Notes: a model not told the origin generated them from the letters alone. Numbered from the stretch's first letter, positions 1 to 6,197 are shown. The stretch: DNA of 7,453 bases from Rhodosalinus sp046542825 (GCF_046542825.1 NZ_JBKHAQ010000130.1:1-7453); one strand, 5' to 3'. A program made the numbers and translations.

Positions 1-1062
1 CTGTGCTTCAACACCGCGATGACCGGCTATCAGGAGATCATGACCGATCCCTCCTATGCCGGGCAGATCGTGACCTTCACCTTCCCCCATGTCGGCAATG
101 TGGGCGTGACCCCCGAGGACGACGAGACGGCGGAGCCGGTCGCCGCCGGCATGGTGGTGAAATGGGACCCCACGGAGCCCTCGAACTGGCGCGCGGCGGA
201 GCCGCTGACCGACTGGCTGGCGCGGCGCGGGCGCATCGCCATCGGCGGCGTGGACACGCGCCGCCTGACCCGCGCGATCCGGCAACAGGGCGCGCCGCAT
301 GTCGCGCTGTCGCACGACCCCGAGGGGCGTTTCGACATCGAGACGCTGGTCAAGGCCGCGCGCGCCTTTCCGGGGCTCGAGGGGCTGGACCTTGCGCGCG
401 ATGTGACCTGCGCGCAATCCTACCGTTGGGACGAGATGCGCTGGGCCTGGCCCGAGGGCTACAGCCGCCAGACGCAGGCGAAGCATCGGGTCGTTGCCGT
501 GGATTACGGCGCCAAGCGCAACATCTTGCGGTGCCTGGCAAGCGCCGGTTGCGAGGTGACGGTCCTGCCCGCCACCGCGACCGCCGAGGAGGTGCTGGCG
601 CATGCGCCCGACGGCGTATTCCTGTCGAACGGCCCGGGCGATCCGGCGGCCACCGGCGAATACGCGGTGCCGATGATCCGCAAGGTGCTGGAACGCGACC
701 TGCCCGTCTTCGGCATCTGTCTCGGCCACCAGATGCTGGCGCTGGCGCTGGGGGCGCGCACGGTCAAGATGAACCACGGCCATCACGGCGCGAACCATCC
801 CGTCAAGGACCTCGAGACCGGCAAGGTCGAGATCACCTCGATGAACCATGGTTTCGCGGTGGATGCGCAGACCCTGCCCGGTGGGGTGAAGGAAACCCAT
901 GTCTCTCTCTTCGACGGGTCGAACTGCGGCATCCGGGTCGAGGGGCGGCCGGTCTATTCGGTGCAGTATCACCCGGAGGCGAGCCCCGGCCCGCAGGACA
1001 GCTACTACCTGTTCGAACGCTTCGCGGCCGACATGGCGGCGCGGTCACGCGCGACAACCTGA
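1..1062 (+). CDS. carA: Carbamoyl-phosphate synthase small (glutaminase) subunit, 5'-truncated by window edge
   Basis: The reading frame is open from base 1, giving 353 visible codons. CarA proteins are usually about 380-390 residues, so roughly 30 N-terminal residues lie outside the window; the ATG at 19 is internal. The subunit hydrolyses glutamine and passes ammonia to CarB, which makes carbamoyl phosphate for pyrimidine and arginine synthesis in the cytosol. The first third is the CarA-specific N-terminal domain (TGYQEIMTDPSYAGQ, then FPHVGNVG). The class I glutamine amidotransferase domain follows: SNGPGDP near 628-648, the nucleophile elbow GICLGHQ with Cys encoded at 718-720, and YHPE with His at 970-972 and Glu at 976-978, which completes the Cys-His-Glu triad. 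All catalytic residues are intact. It ends in TGA 75 nt before the glycosyltransferase gene, and I see no strong terminator between them. carB is not in the window. Confidence 0.97.
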   Translation: MCFNTAMTGYQEIMTDPSYAGQIVTFTFPHVGNVGVTPEDDETAEPVAAGMVVKWDPTEPSNWRAAEPLTDWLARRGRIAIGGVDTRRLTRAIRQQGAPHVALSHDPEGRFDIETLVKAARAFPGLEGLDLARDVTCAQSYRWDEMRWAWPEGYSRQTQAKHRVVAVDYGAKRNILRCLASAGCEVTVLPATATAEEVLAHAPDGVFLSNGPGDPAATGEYAVPMIRKVLERDLPVFGICLGHQMLALALGARTVKMNHGHHGANHPVKDLETGKVEITSMNHGFAVDAQTLPGGVKETHVSLFDGSNCGIRVEGRPVYSVQYHPEASPGPQDSYYLFERFAADMAARSRATT

Positions 1063-1072
1063 AGCTGAAGCG

Positions 1073-1094
1073 TTAACCTGCCATTAACCATTAA
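1073..1094 (+). promoter_or_regulatory. Candidate CtrA binding site (TTAA-N7-TTAA) upstream of the glycosyltransferase gene
   Basis: TTAA at 1073-1076 and TTAA at 1084-1087 are separated by exactly 7 nt, matching the TTAA-N7-TTAA consensus of the alphaproteobacterial cell-cycle regulator CtrA. The second half runs on as TTAACCATTAA, which contains the TTAACCAT octamer associated with CtrA targets in Rhodobacterales and a third TTAA at 1091-1094. Three TTAA tetramers in 22 bp stand out in such a GC-rich window. The element ends about 43 nt before the ATG at 1138, a normal place for a CtrA-dependent promoter. Binding is inferred from sequence only. Confidence 0.6.
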
Positions 1095-1104
1095 GGATTG
1101 TCTT

Positions 1105-1135
1105 GTCCGAAGGCGCTGAAGACGCCTTGCGGGAC
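1105..1135 (+). promoter_or_regulatory. Potential 5'-leader hairpin over the ribosome-binding region of the glycosyltransferase gene
   Basis: AAGGCG (1110-1115) can pair with CGCCTT (1123-1128) around a 7-nt loop, and GTCC (1105-1108) can pair with GGAC (1132-1135) outside it across a small asymmetric internal loop. The structure ends 2 nt before the ATG at 1138 and would bury the only purine-rich candidate ribosome-binding sequence (GGGACGG, 1131-1137). It could lower translation. It does not resemble a riboswitch class I know. Confidence 0.35.
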
Positions 1136-1137
1136 GG

Positions 1138-3051
1138 ATGACGGTGACGATCCAGGGGCTTCAGACGCCGCGCCCCACGCGGGTGACGGCGCATTTCGGG
1201 CAGCCGCTCGGGCGGATCCTCTGCGATCTGGGCCTGATCGGCGCGCAGGATCTGCTGCGCGCACTGGCGCAGCAGTCGGAGACCCGCGCGCCGCTCGGCC
1301 GTATCCTGCTGGCCGAGGGGCTGATCGCCGAACCGCAACTGCGCCGCGCGCTCGCCCTGCAGTTCGGGGTCGAGGCGGTGGACGCGGCCGAACAGCCCCC
1401 CGACCCCAGCCTTGCCGGCGCGCTCGATCCGGTCTGGTGCGTGACCCATGGCCTGCTGCCCTGGCGGCGCGAGGGCGGCACGACGCTGGTCGCCACCAGC
1501 CGGCCGCAGGATTTCCAGAAGCGCCTTCCGGAGATCGCGGCGGCGCTGGCCCCTGTCCGGATGGCCGTGGCCAGCGAGCGCGATATCGAGGCGGCGCTGG
1601 GCCGGATGCACGGGGCCGAACTCGCCCGCCGGGCGGAGCGCCGGGTGCCCGACATCGAAAGCTGTCGCCACTGGTCGCAGCCGACCCCGGAACGACGCGC
1701 CGCAACGCTGGCCGTCGTGCTCTCGGCGGTGGGGGTGCTGCTTCTGGTGCCCGGAGTTTTCTTCGGCGCCCTGTTCCTCTGGGCCGTGCTCACGCTGGCC
1801 CTTGCCACGGGGATGAAGGCGCTGGCGCTCACCACGCGGCTTCTGCCCGCGCCGGACCGCTCTCGCGGCCCGGCCGCGCTGCCACGGGCGCCGCCGATGA
1901 TCTCGATCCTCGTGCCGCTGCTGGACGAAGGGGACATCCTGCCCGCGCTGCTGGGCCGGCTCGAGGCTCTGCACTACCCGCGCCCGCTGCTCGACGTGGT
2001 GCTGATCCTCGAGCAGACGGACGTCGGCACGCGGGCCGCGCTGTCGCGGATCGACCTGCCGCCATGGATGCGGGTGGTCGAGGTGCCGGACGCCGAGCTG
2101 CGCACCAAGCCAAGGGCGATGAACTACGCGCTCGACTTCTGCCGCGGCGAGATCGTCGGCATCTACGACGCCGAGGACGCGCCCGAGCCCGATCAGCTGA
2201 TCCGCGTCGCCGCCCGCTTTGCCGATGCGCCGCCGGAGGTCGTCTGCCTGCAGGGGATGCTCGACTACTACAATCCGCATTCCACCTGGCTCGCGCGCTG
2301 CTTCACCATCGAATACGCCACCTGGTTCCGGGTGGTGCTGCCCGGCCTCGTGCGGCTTGGCCTCGTCATCCCGCTGGGGGGCACCACGCTTTTCTTCCGG
2401 CGCCACGCGCTGGAGAAGCTGGGCGGCTGGGACGCGCACAACGTGACCGAGGACTGCGACCTGGGGATTCGCCTCGCGCGGCACGGCTACCGGACCGAGA
2501 TCATCGAGACCGTGACGCAGGAAGAGGCGAACAACCGCCTGCTGCCCTGGATCCGGCAACGGTCGCGCTGGCTCAAGGGCTTCATGATCACCTACGCGGT
2601 GCACATGCGCCGGCCCGTCCAGCTCTTCCGCCAGCTCGGGGCGCGCCGTTTCTGGGGCGTGCAGGTGCTGTTGCTGACGGCTGCCACGCAGTTCCTGCTG
2701 GCGCCGCTGTTGTGGAGCTTCTGGGCGGTGCCGCTGGGCATCCCCCATCCGCTGGAAGAGGCGCTGGGGCGCGAGGTGCTGCTGATCGCAGGCGCCGGCT
2801 TCCTGCTGACAGAGGCGCTGGCGGTCGCCATTGCCGTGATCGCCGTGCGCACCACCGCGCATCGCGGGCTGCTGCCCTGGGTGCCCACCATGCACCTCTA
2901 TTTCCCGATCGGCGCGATGGCGTCCTACAAGGCCGCGTTCGAGCTGATCACCGCGCCCTTCTACTGGGACAAGACCGCGCACGGCCATTCGATGAGTGAC
3001 GAACGCCCCCCGCGCGGACAGGAGGCGCGGGGCCTGCGCGCGCCGCGCTAG
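1138..3051 (+). CDS. Membrane family 2 glycosyltransferase with N-terminal MshEN-like (candidate c-di-GMP-binding) domain
   Basis: This is a 637-aa processive-type GT2 (cellulose synthase-like) inner-membrane protein, probably making or exporting a surface polysaccharide; its sugar is unknown. Residues ~21-76 carry the repeated MshEN pattern (PLGRIL..LGLI....LL.AL.QQ, then PLGRILL..GLI...QLRRAL..QF), as in the N-terminus of MshE/GspE ATPases, where it binds c-di-GMP. A predicted transmembrane pair spans ~189-230. The GT-A domain (~253-490) has KPRAMNYAL (324-332), a DxD-like DAED (344-347), the acceptor-site GGTTLFF (414-420), TED (438-440) and QRSRW (474-478), so the catalytic set looks intact. 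Further hydrophobic segments lie at ~505-532, ~546-570 and ~580-600. E. coli NfrB is a known glycosyltransferase with a C-terminal MshEN domain; here the domain is N-terminal. ATG 1138 is the only good start after the in-frame stop at 1117, although its Shine-Dalgarno is weak. Confidence 0.9.
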   Translation: MTVTIQGLQTPRPTRVTAHFGQPLGRILCDLGLIGAQDLLRALAQQSETRAPLGRILLAEGLIAEPQLRRALALQFGVEAVDAAEQPPDPSLAGALDPVWCVTHGLLPWRREGGTTLVATSRPQDFQKRLPEIAAALAPVRMAVASERDIEAALGRMHGAELARRAERRVPDIESCRHWSQPTPERRAATLAVVLSAVGVLLLVPGVFFGALFLWAVLTLALATGMKALALTTRLLPAPDRSRGPAALPRAPPMISILVPLLDEGDILPALLGRLEALHYPRPLLDVVLILEQTDVGTRAALSRIDLPPWMRVVEVPDAELRTKPRAMNYALDFCRGEIVGIYDAEDAPEPDQLIRVAARFADAPPEVVCLQGMLDYYNPHSTWLARCFTIEYATWFRVVLPGLVRLGLVIPLGGTTLFFRRHALEKLGGWDAHNVTEDCDLGIRLARHGYRTEIIETVTQEEANNRLLPWIRQRSRWLKGFMITYAVHMRRPVQLFRQLGARRFWGVQVLLLTAATQFLLAPLLWSFWAVPLGIPHPLEEALGREVLLIAGAGFLLTEALAVAIAVIAVRTTAHRGLLPWVPTMHLYFPIGAMASYKAAFELITAPFYWDKTAHGHSMSDERPPRGQEARGLRAPR

Positions 3052-3716
3052 GCATCATCGACCGCGCCCGCCGAATCCAGTTTAAGCCGCGTGACGAAGG
3101 CAACCGAGATGTGGTCGCGCAGCGCCGTGTAGGCCGCCCGCTCGTCGCGCCGCGCGATGGCCTCCACGATCGCGTGATGCTCTTCCAGCGCCTTCGTCCC
3201 GCGCCCCTTCGCGGCAAGCGAGGTCGTCGCCATCAGCGCCATGGAGCGGTGCACGAGGTCGAGCTGCTGCACGAGGTAACGGTTGTGCGAGGCAAGATGG
3301 ATCATCTTGTGAAACCGCCGGTTCGCGCGGGCCAGCGCCGAGGGGTCGCCCACCAGCGAACGGTCCTCCTCGACCATGTCGCGCAGCACCTGGATCTCTT
3401 CCTCCGTCGCGTGGCGCGCCGCGAGGCTGGCCGCCAGCCCCTCGAGCTCGCAGCGCACGACGTAGAGTTCCGCCATCTGGTTGTGGTCGAGCGAGGCGAC
3501 GATCAGCGAGCGCCCGTCGCGGGTGAGCAGCGACTGCGTCTCGAGCCGCTGCAGCGCCTCGCGGATCGGCGTGCGCGACACGCCGAAGCGCTCGGCCAGT
3601 TCCGATTCCACCAGCCGGTCCCCGGGCTTGTAGATGCCGCTGTCGATCGCCTCTAGGATCAGGATGTAGGCGTCCTTCTGCACGGGTTTCGGAAGGGGGC
3701 GGGCGGATGTGTTCAT
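3048..3716 (-). CDS. GntR-family transcriptional regulator, FadR subfamily (FCD ligand-binding domain)
   Basis: This is a 222-aa DNA-binding regulator, close to the usual FadR-type length. The N-terminal winged helix-turn-helix covers residues ~10-75, with the hallmark GDRLVESELAERFGVSRTPIREAL (32-55) and the wing following. Residues ~78-210 form the helical FCD domain. Candidate metal/effector ligands are N132 and H136 (N-x3-H), H180 or H181, and H202, which suggests a metal-dependent carboxylate effector as in many FCD proteins. The start at 3716 is preceded by a GAGAGA-like stretch (about 3724-3730 on this strand). The gene is divergent from the HAD hydrolase across 99 nt, so autoregulation or control of that gene is possible, but neither neighbour identifies the ligand. 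It converges on the glycosyltransferase gene with a 4-bp overlap at the stops. Confidence 0.93.
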   Translation of the reverse strand: MNTSARPLPKPVQKDAYILILEAIDSGIYKPGDRLVESELAERFGVSRTPIREALQRLETQSLLTRDGRSLIVASLDHNQMAELYVVRCELEGLAASLAARHATEEEIQVLRDMVEEDRSLVGDPSALARANRRFHKMIHLASHNRYLVQQLDLVHRSMALMATTSLAAKGRGTKALEEHHAIVEAIARRDERAAYTALRDHISVAFVTRLKLDSAGAVDDA

Positions 3717-3743
3717 CGGCGTATCTCTCGTCTTGACCGCGAA

Positions 3744-3772
3744 AGCCTAGCGCCGCGGCGGGCAGCCAACAA
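3744..3772 (-). promoter_or_regulatory. Weak candidate promoter for the GntR regulator
   Basis: Read on the minus strand, TTGTTG (3767-3772) and TAGGCT (3744-3749) are separated by exactly 17 nt and lie 28 nt upstream of the ATG at 3716. Each hexamer matches only about half of the sigma-70 consensus, so position and spacing are the main support. Confidence 0.3.
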
Positions 3773-3790
3773 GCGCGCCATTGCCGCGGC

Positions 3791-3803
3791 GCCTGCGGCA
3801 GGC
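3791..3803. repeat. 13-bp perfect palindrome (6+1+6) in the gntR/HAD intergenic region
   Basis: GCCTGC-G-GCAGGC is a perfect inverted repeat with a one-base centre, ending 12 nt before the HAD start codon at 3816. Its odd-length symmetry and its place between a GntR regulator and a divergent gene make it a possible operator. It could equally be a chance product of very GC-rich sequence. Confidence 0.3.
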
Positions 3804-3815
3804 TATCCGCGATGC

Positions 3816-4460
3816 ATGCCCAAGCAGCACTTCGATCACGTCGCACACTGGGTGTTCGACCTGGACAACACCCTCTACCCGCCCGAGGCGCGCCTCTTCG
3901 ACCAGATCGAGGTGCGGATGACCGCCTACGTGATGGAGGCGCTGGGCGTCACGCGGGCCGAGGCCGACCGCCTGCGCCACCGGTACTGGCAGGACTACGG
4001 CACCACGCTGGCCGGGCTGATGGAGCTGCACGGCGTGGACCCCGGCCCCTATCTGACCGAGGTGCACGAGATCGATTTTTCCGTGCTTGCGCCCGACCCG
4101 GACCTTGCCGCGCGCATCCGTGCCCTTCCGGGGCGGCGCGTGGTCTATACCAACGGCTGTGCGCCCTACGCAGAGCGGGTGATCGAGGCGCGGGGGCTCT
4201 CGGGGCTTTTCGACGCGGTCTGTGGCGTGGAGCATGCGGGCTTTCAGCCCAAGCCGCGGCGTCAGGCCTTCGAGACGGTCTTTGCCGTGACGCGGGTGGA
4301 GACGGCCCGCGCCGCCATGTTCGAGGACGATCCCCGCAACCTGACCGCGCCGCACGCGATGGGGATGCGCACCGTCCACGTCGCGCCCGAGCGGCACGAG
4401 GCCCGGCACATCCACCATCACACCGACGACCTGTCGGGCTTTCTGGCGCGGCTGGTCTGA
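3816..4460 (+). CDS. HAD-superfamily hydrolase, pyrimidine 5'-nucleotidase (SDT1-like) type
   Basis: This is a 214-aa cytosolic phosphatase of the haloacid dehalogenase superfamily. Motif I is FDLDNTLYP (residues 14-22; nucleophile D15, acid/base D17). The helical cap spans ~25-90. Motif II is VYTNG (T112), motif III has its lysine at K146 (QPKPRR), and motif IV is MFEDDPRNL (168-176; E170, D171, D172). The DLDNTLYP signature and the EDDPRNL ending are typical of bacterial proteins annotated as pyrimidine 5'-nucleotidases, which dephosphorylate UMP/CMP-like nucleotides, but substrate specificity in HAD enzymes cannot be read from motifs. The length is normal. The ATG at 3816 is preferred to the out-of-frame ATG at 3812; the Shine-Dalgarno is weak (AGG near 3800). 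It is divergent from the GntR regulator. Confidence 0.88.
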   Translation: MPKQHFDHVAHWVFDLDNTLYPPEARLFDQIEVRMTAYVMEALGVTRAEADRLRHRYWQDYGTTLAGLMELHGVDPGPYLTEVHEIDFSVLAPDPDLAARIRALPGRRVVYTNGCAPYAERVIEARGLSGLFDAVCGVEHAGFQPKPRRQAFETVFAVTRVETARAAMFEDDPRNLTAPHAMGMRTVHVAPERHEARHIHHHTDDLSGFLARLV

Positions 4461-4467
4461 GGCCGCG

Positions 4468-4502
4468 CCCGGCCGCTGCGACGCCGCGGCGCGGAGGCCG
4501 GG
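4468..4502. terminator. Weak candidate terminator hairpin after the HAD hydrolase
   Basis: CCCGGCC (4468-4474) is complementary to GGCCGGG (4496-4502), and the 21-nt interval contains its own GCCGCGGC palindrome (4483-4490). It starts 7 nt after the stop codon. There is no T-tract, so this is weak support for an intrinsic terminator. Confidence 0.25.
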
Positions 4503-4538
4503 ATCGCGCGCCGCGTGAGGGCCGGGCGGGCGCTTCGG

Positions 4539-4544
4539 TATACT
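4539..4544 (+). promoter_or_regulatory. Candidate -10 element (TATACT) for the small membrane protein gene
   Basis: TATACT differs from the sigma-70 -10 consensus at one position and stands out in the GC-rich 153-nt gap before the gene starting at 4614. No convincing -35 hexamer lies 16-18 nt upstream, so this is tentative. It would give a leader of roughly 60 nt. Confidence 0.25.
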
Positions 4545-4613
4545 GCGGCATTCTGCCAGCTTCCGCCGTGACGCGGCTCGATTAGATCGGGGCAGCGAAA
4601 TCAGGAGTTGCGA

Positions 4614-4862
4614 ATGAGCCTTTCCGAAGAGCCCCGCACCGGGCGCGCGCGCCGCGCCTTCTATGCCGTTCCCGTCATCGGCTGGATCGCCCGCGATCTG
4701 CTCGAGGGCGACGCGGACGTGATCTATTACCTGCTGGCGGCGATCGTCAGCCTCTGGGCCATCGCGGTGATGACCTGGGGCTTGCCGGCGCTGGCGCTGC
4801 CCGCGCTCTTCATGGTGCCGGTGATCGTGGGCGTCCTGCTGCTCATCACGGTCGGCAGGTGA
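4614..4862 (+). CDS. Small two-helix membrane protein, function unknown
   Basis: This is an 82-residue protein of no function I recognise. A short charged N-terminus (~1-15) leads into an amphipathic stretch with FYAVPVIGWIARDLLEGD (16-33). Two hydrophobic helices follow at about 37-57 and 58-80, separated by a Gly-Pro turn (TWGLPAL), and the protein ends two residues later at GR. It is therefore probably an inner-membrane hairpin with almost no C-terminal tail. The ATG at 4614 is chosen over the in-frame TTG at 4608 because AGGAG (4603-4607) sits 6 nt upstream of the ATG, an ideal ribosome-binding site. The UbiH-family hydroxylase follows on the same strand after 76 nt, so cotranscription and a membrane or quinone connection are possible but unproven. 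Coding potential is supported by the clear Shine-Dalgarno and coherent hydropathy. Confidence 0.82.
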   Translation: MSLSEEPRTGRARRAFYAVPVIGWIARDLLEGDADVIYYLLAAIVSLWAIAVMTWGLPALALPALFMVPVIVGVLLLITVGR

Positions 4863-4938
4863 CGGAAGCTCTGCGGCGTTTCGCCCTTGGCCCGCGCCGC
4901 GGCTTCGCGCTACCTCTGGCGCCGAAGGGAGAGCGCCC

Positions 4939-6153
4939 ATGACCGAGTTCACCCACGACATCCTGGTGGCCGGCGGCGGGATCGCCGGCCTGACCGCCGC
5001 GGCCGCCTTCGGGCAGGCGGGGTTCTCGGTGCTCTGCGTCGATCCCGCGCCGCCCGTGACCGAGCGCGAAGCGCAGGGCGCGGACCTGCGCACGACCGCC
5101 TTCCTGCAACCCGCGCAGGCGATGCTCGCGCGCGCGGGCCTCTGGGGGCGGCTCGCGCCCCACGCCATGCCGCTGCAGACCATGCGGATCATGGACATCA
5201 GCGGCGAGATGGAAAAAAGCCGCGTGCGCCGCGACTTCGACGCCGCCGACATCTCTGACCAGCCCTTCGGCTGGAACCTGCCCAACTGGCTCTTGCGGCG
5301 CGAGATGGCCGCACGGGTCGAGGAGATGCCGAACGTCACCTTCCGCCCCGGCGTGGCCGCGACGGGCCTCTTCACCCGGACCGGCGAGGCGCGCGTGCGG
5401 CTCTCGGACGGGGACGAGGCGCGGGTGCGGCTGGTGATCGCCGCGGACGGGCGCAATTCGCCCATGCGGCAGGCGGCGGGTATCGGCGCGCGCACCCTGC
5501 GCTTCGGCCAGAAGGCGCTGGCCTTTGCCGTGACCCACCCGATCCCGCATGAAAACGTCTCGACCGAGATCCACCTCAAGGGCGGCCCCTTCACGCTGGT
5601 CCCCCTGCCCGATCACGCGGGCAAGCCCTCCTCTGCCGTGGTCTGGATGGAAGAGGGCCGCGAGGCGCTGCGTCTGCGCGACCTGCCGACCGAGGCGCTG
5701 GAGGCCACGATGTCGGCGCGCTCCGCCTGGCTGCTGGGGCCGCTCAGCCTGGCCTCGCAGATCACGCTCTGGCCGATCATCAGCCGGGTCGCCGACCGCT
5801 TTGCCGGCGAGCGGCTGGCGCTGGTGGCCGAGGCCGCGCATGTCGTCCCGCCAATCGGGGCGCAGGGGCTGAACATGTCGCTTGCCGATCTGGCGGCGCT
5901 GCTGGAACTGGCCGAGGCGCGGCCGGAGGGGCTGGGCGACCCCGCGATGCTCGCCGCCTACGATCGAAAGCGCGCGCTCGACGTGCGGATGCGCGTGGCG
6001 GGCGTGTCCATGCTCAACGGCGTGTCGATGCTGGGCGGGCAGCCCTTCGGCGCGCTGCGCGCCCGCGGGATCGAGGCGCTGCACGGGGTGGCCCCCGTGC
6101 GCCGCGGGCTGATGCGGCTGGGCCTTGGCGCGGGCAACGCTCCTCGGCCCTGA
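4939..6153 (+). CDS. UbiH/UbiF/COQ6-family FAD-dependent hydroxylase (ubiquinone biosynthesis)
   Basis: This is a 404-aa flavin monooxygenase of the usual family length. It most likely hydroxylates the aromatic ring of a ubiquinone precursor, using NAD(P)H and O2 at the cytoplasmic membrane. The Rossmann dinucleotide motif is VAGGGIAGL (10-18), followed by a Glu/Asp-type strand end at VDP (34-36). The middle motif is ADGRNS (169-174). The C-terminal FAD motif is AEAAHVVPPIGAQGLNMSL (297-315), with S315-LAD closing the region; the familiar GDAAH reads AEAAH here, a variant I associate with alphaproteobacterial members. Alphaproteobacteria carry several paralogues (UbiH, UbiF and UbiL types) with different regioselectivity, so the position hydroxylated cannot be assigned and no symbol is given. 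The start is supported by AAGGGAGA (4925-4932) upstream. The stop codon lies inside the left arm of a 20-bp inverted repeat. It may be cotranscribed with the preceding small membrane protein. Confidence 0.92.
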   Translation: MTEFTHDILVAGGGIAGLTAAAAFGQAGFSVLCVDPAPPVTEREAQGADLRTTAFLQPAQAMLARAGLWGRLAPHAMPLQTMRIMDISGEMEKSRVRRDFDAADISDQPFGWNLPNWLLRREMAARVEEMPNVTFRPGVAATGLFTRTGEARVRLSDGDEARVRLVIAADGRNSPMRQAAGIGARTLRFGQKALAFAVTHPIPHENVSTEIHLKGGPFTLVPLPDHAGKPSSAVVWMEEGREALRLRDLPTEALEATMSARSAWLLGPLSLASQITLWPIISRVADRFAGERLALVAEAAHVVPPIGAQGLNMSLADLAALLELAEARPEGLGDPAMLAAYDRKRALDVRMRVAGVSMLNGVSMLGGQPFGALRARGIEALHGVAPVRRGLMRLGLGAGNAPRP

Positions 6154-6197
6154 CGGGCCTCCTCGCGGCGTGGCGCAGCGAGGAGGCCCGTCAGGGC
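6147..6197. terminator. Perfect 20-bp inverted repeat between convergent genes, candidate bidirectional terminator
   Basis: The arm at 6147-6166 is the exact reverse complement of 6178-6197 (20 of 20 pairs). The 11-nt interval can add three more pairs (6168-6170 with 6174-6176) beyond one G/A mismatch. The hairpin sits between the convergent hydroxylase and aminotransferase genes and overlaps the last codons and stop of the hydroxylase. It would serve both strands, but neither side has a T-tract, so termination may be non-canonical or the stem may instead protect transcript 3' ends. Confidence 0.7.

Noticed and set aside
1084..2988. 634-codon open frame on the minus strand opposite the glycosyltransferase
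   Set aside because: It is Arg/Gln/His/Gly-rich with no recognisable motifs, as expected for the antisense of a GC-rich gene. The plus-strand frame has a complete set of glycosyltransferase motifs.
1098..2999. 633-codon plus-strand frame in another phase over the same gene
   Set aside because: Its composition is dominated by Arg, Ala and Gly with no domain pattern. It is a shadow of the gene starting at 1138.
3082..3846. 254-codon minus-strand frame overlapping the GntR regulator and extending into the HAD gene
   Set aside because: It is in a different phase from the regulator, lacks the helix-turn-helix motif, and runs over the divergent intergenic region.
3000..3850. Possible mobile or horizontally acquired island around the regulator
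   Set aside because: There are no terminal repeats, integrase, transposase or tRNA, and base composition appears continuous with the flanking genes.
4608..4613. TTG start two codons upstream of the small membrane protein ATG
   Set aside because: AGGAG directly abuts the TTG with no spacer, but sits at the proper 6-nt distance from the ATG at 4614.
3747..5594. 615-codon minus-strand frame spanning the HAD gene, small membrane protein and hydroxylase start
   Set aside because: It covers three well-supported genes and two intergenic gaps and shows no coherent domain. It is spurious.
4846..6084. 412-codon minus-strand frame opposite the UbiH-family gene
   Set aside because: It is His/Gln/Arg-rich antisense sequence without motifs, while the opposite strand carries all three FAD motifs.
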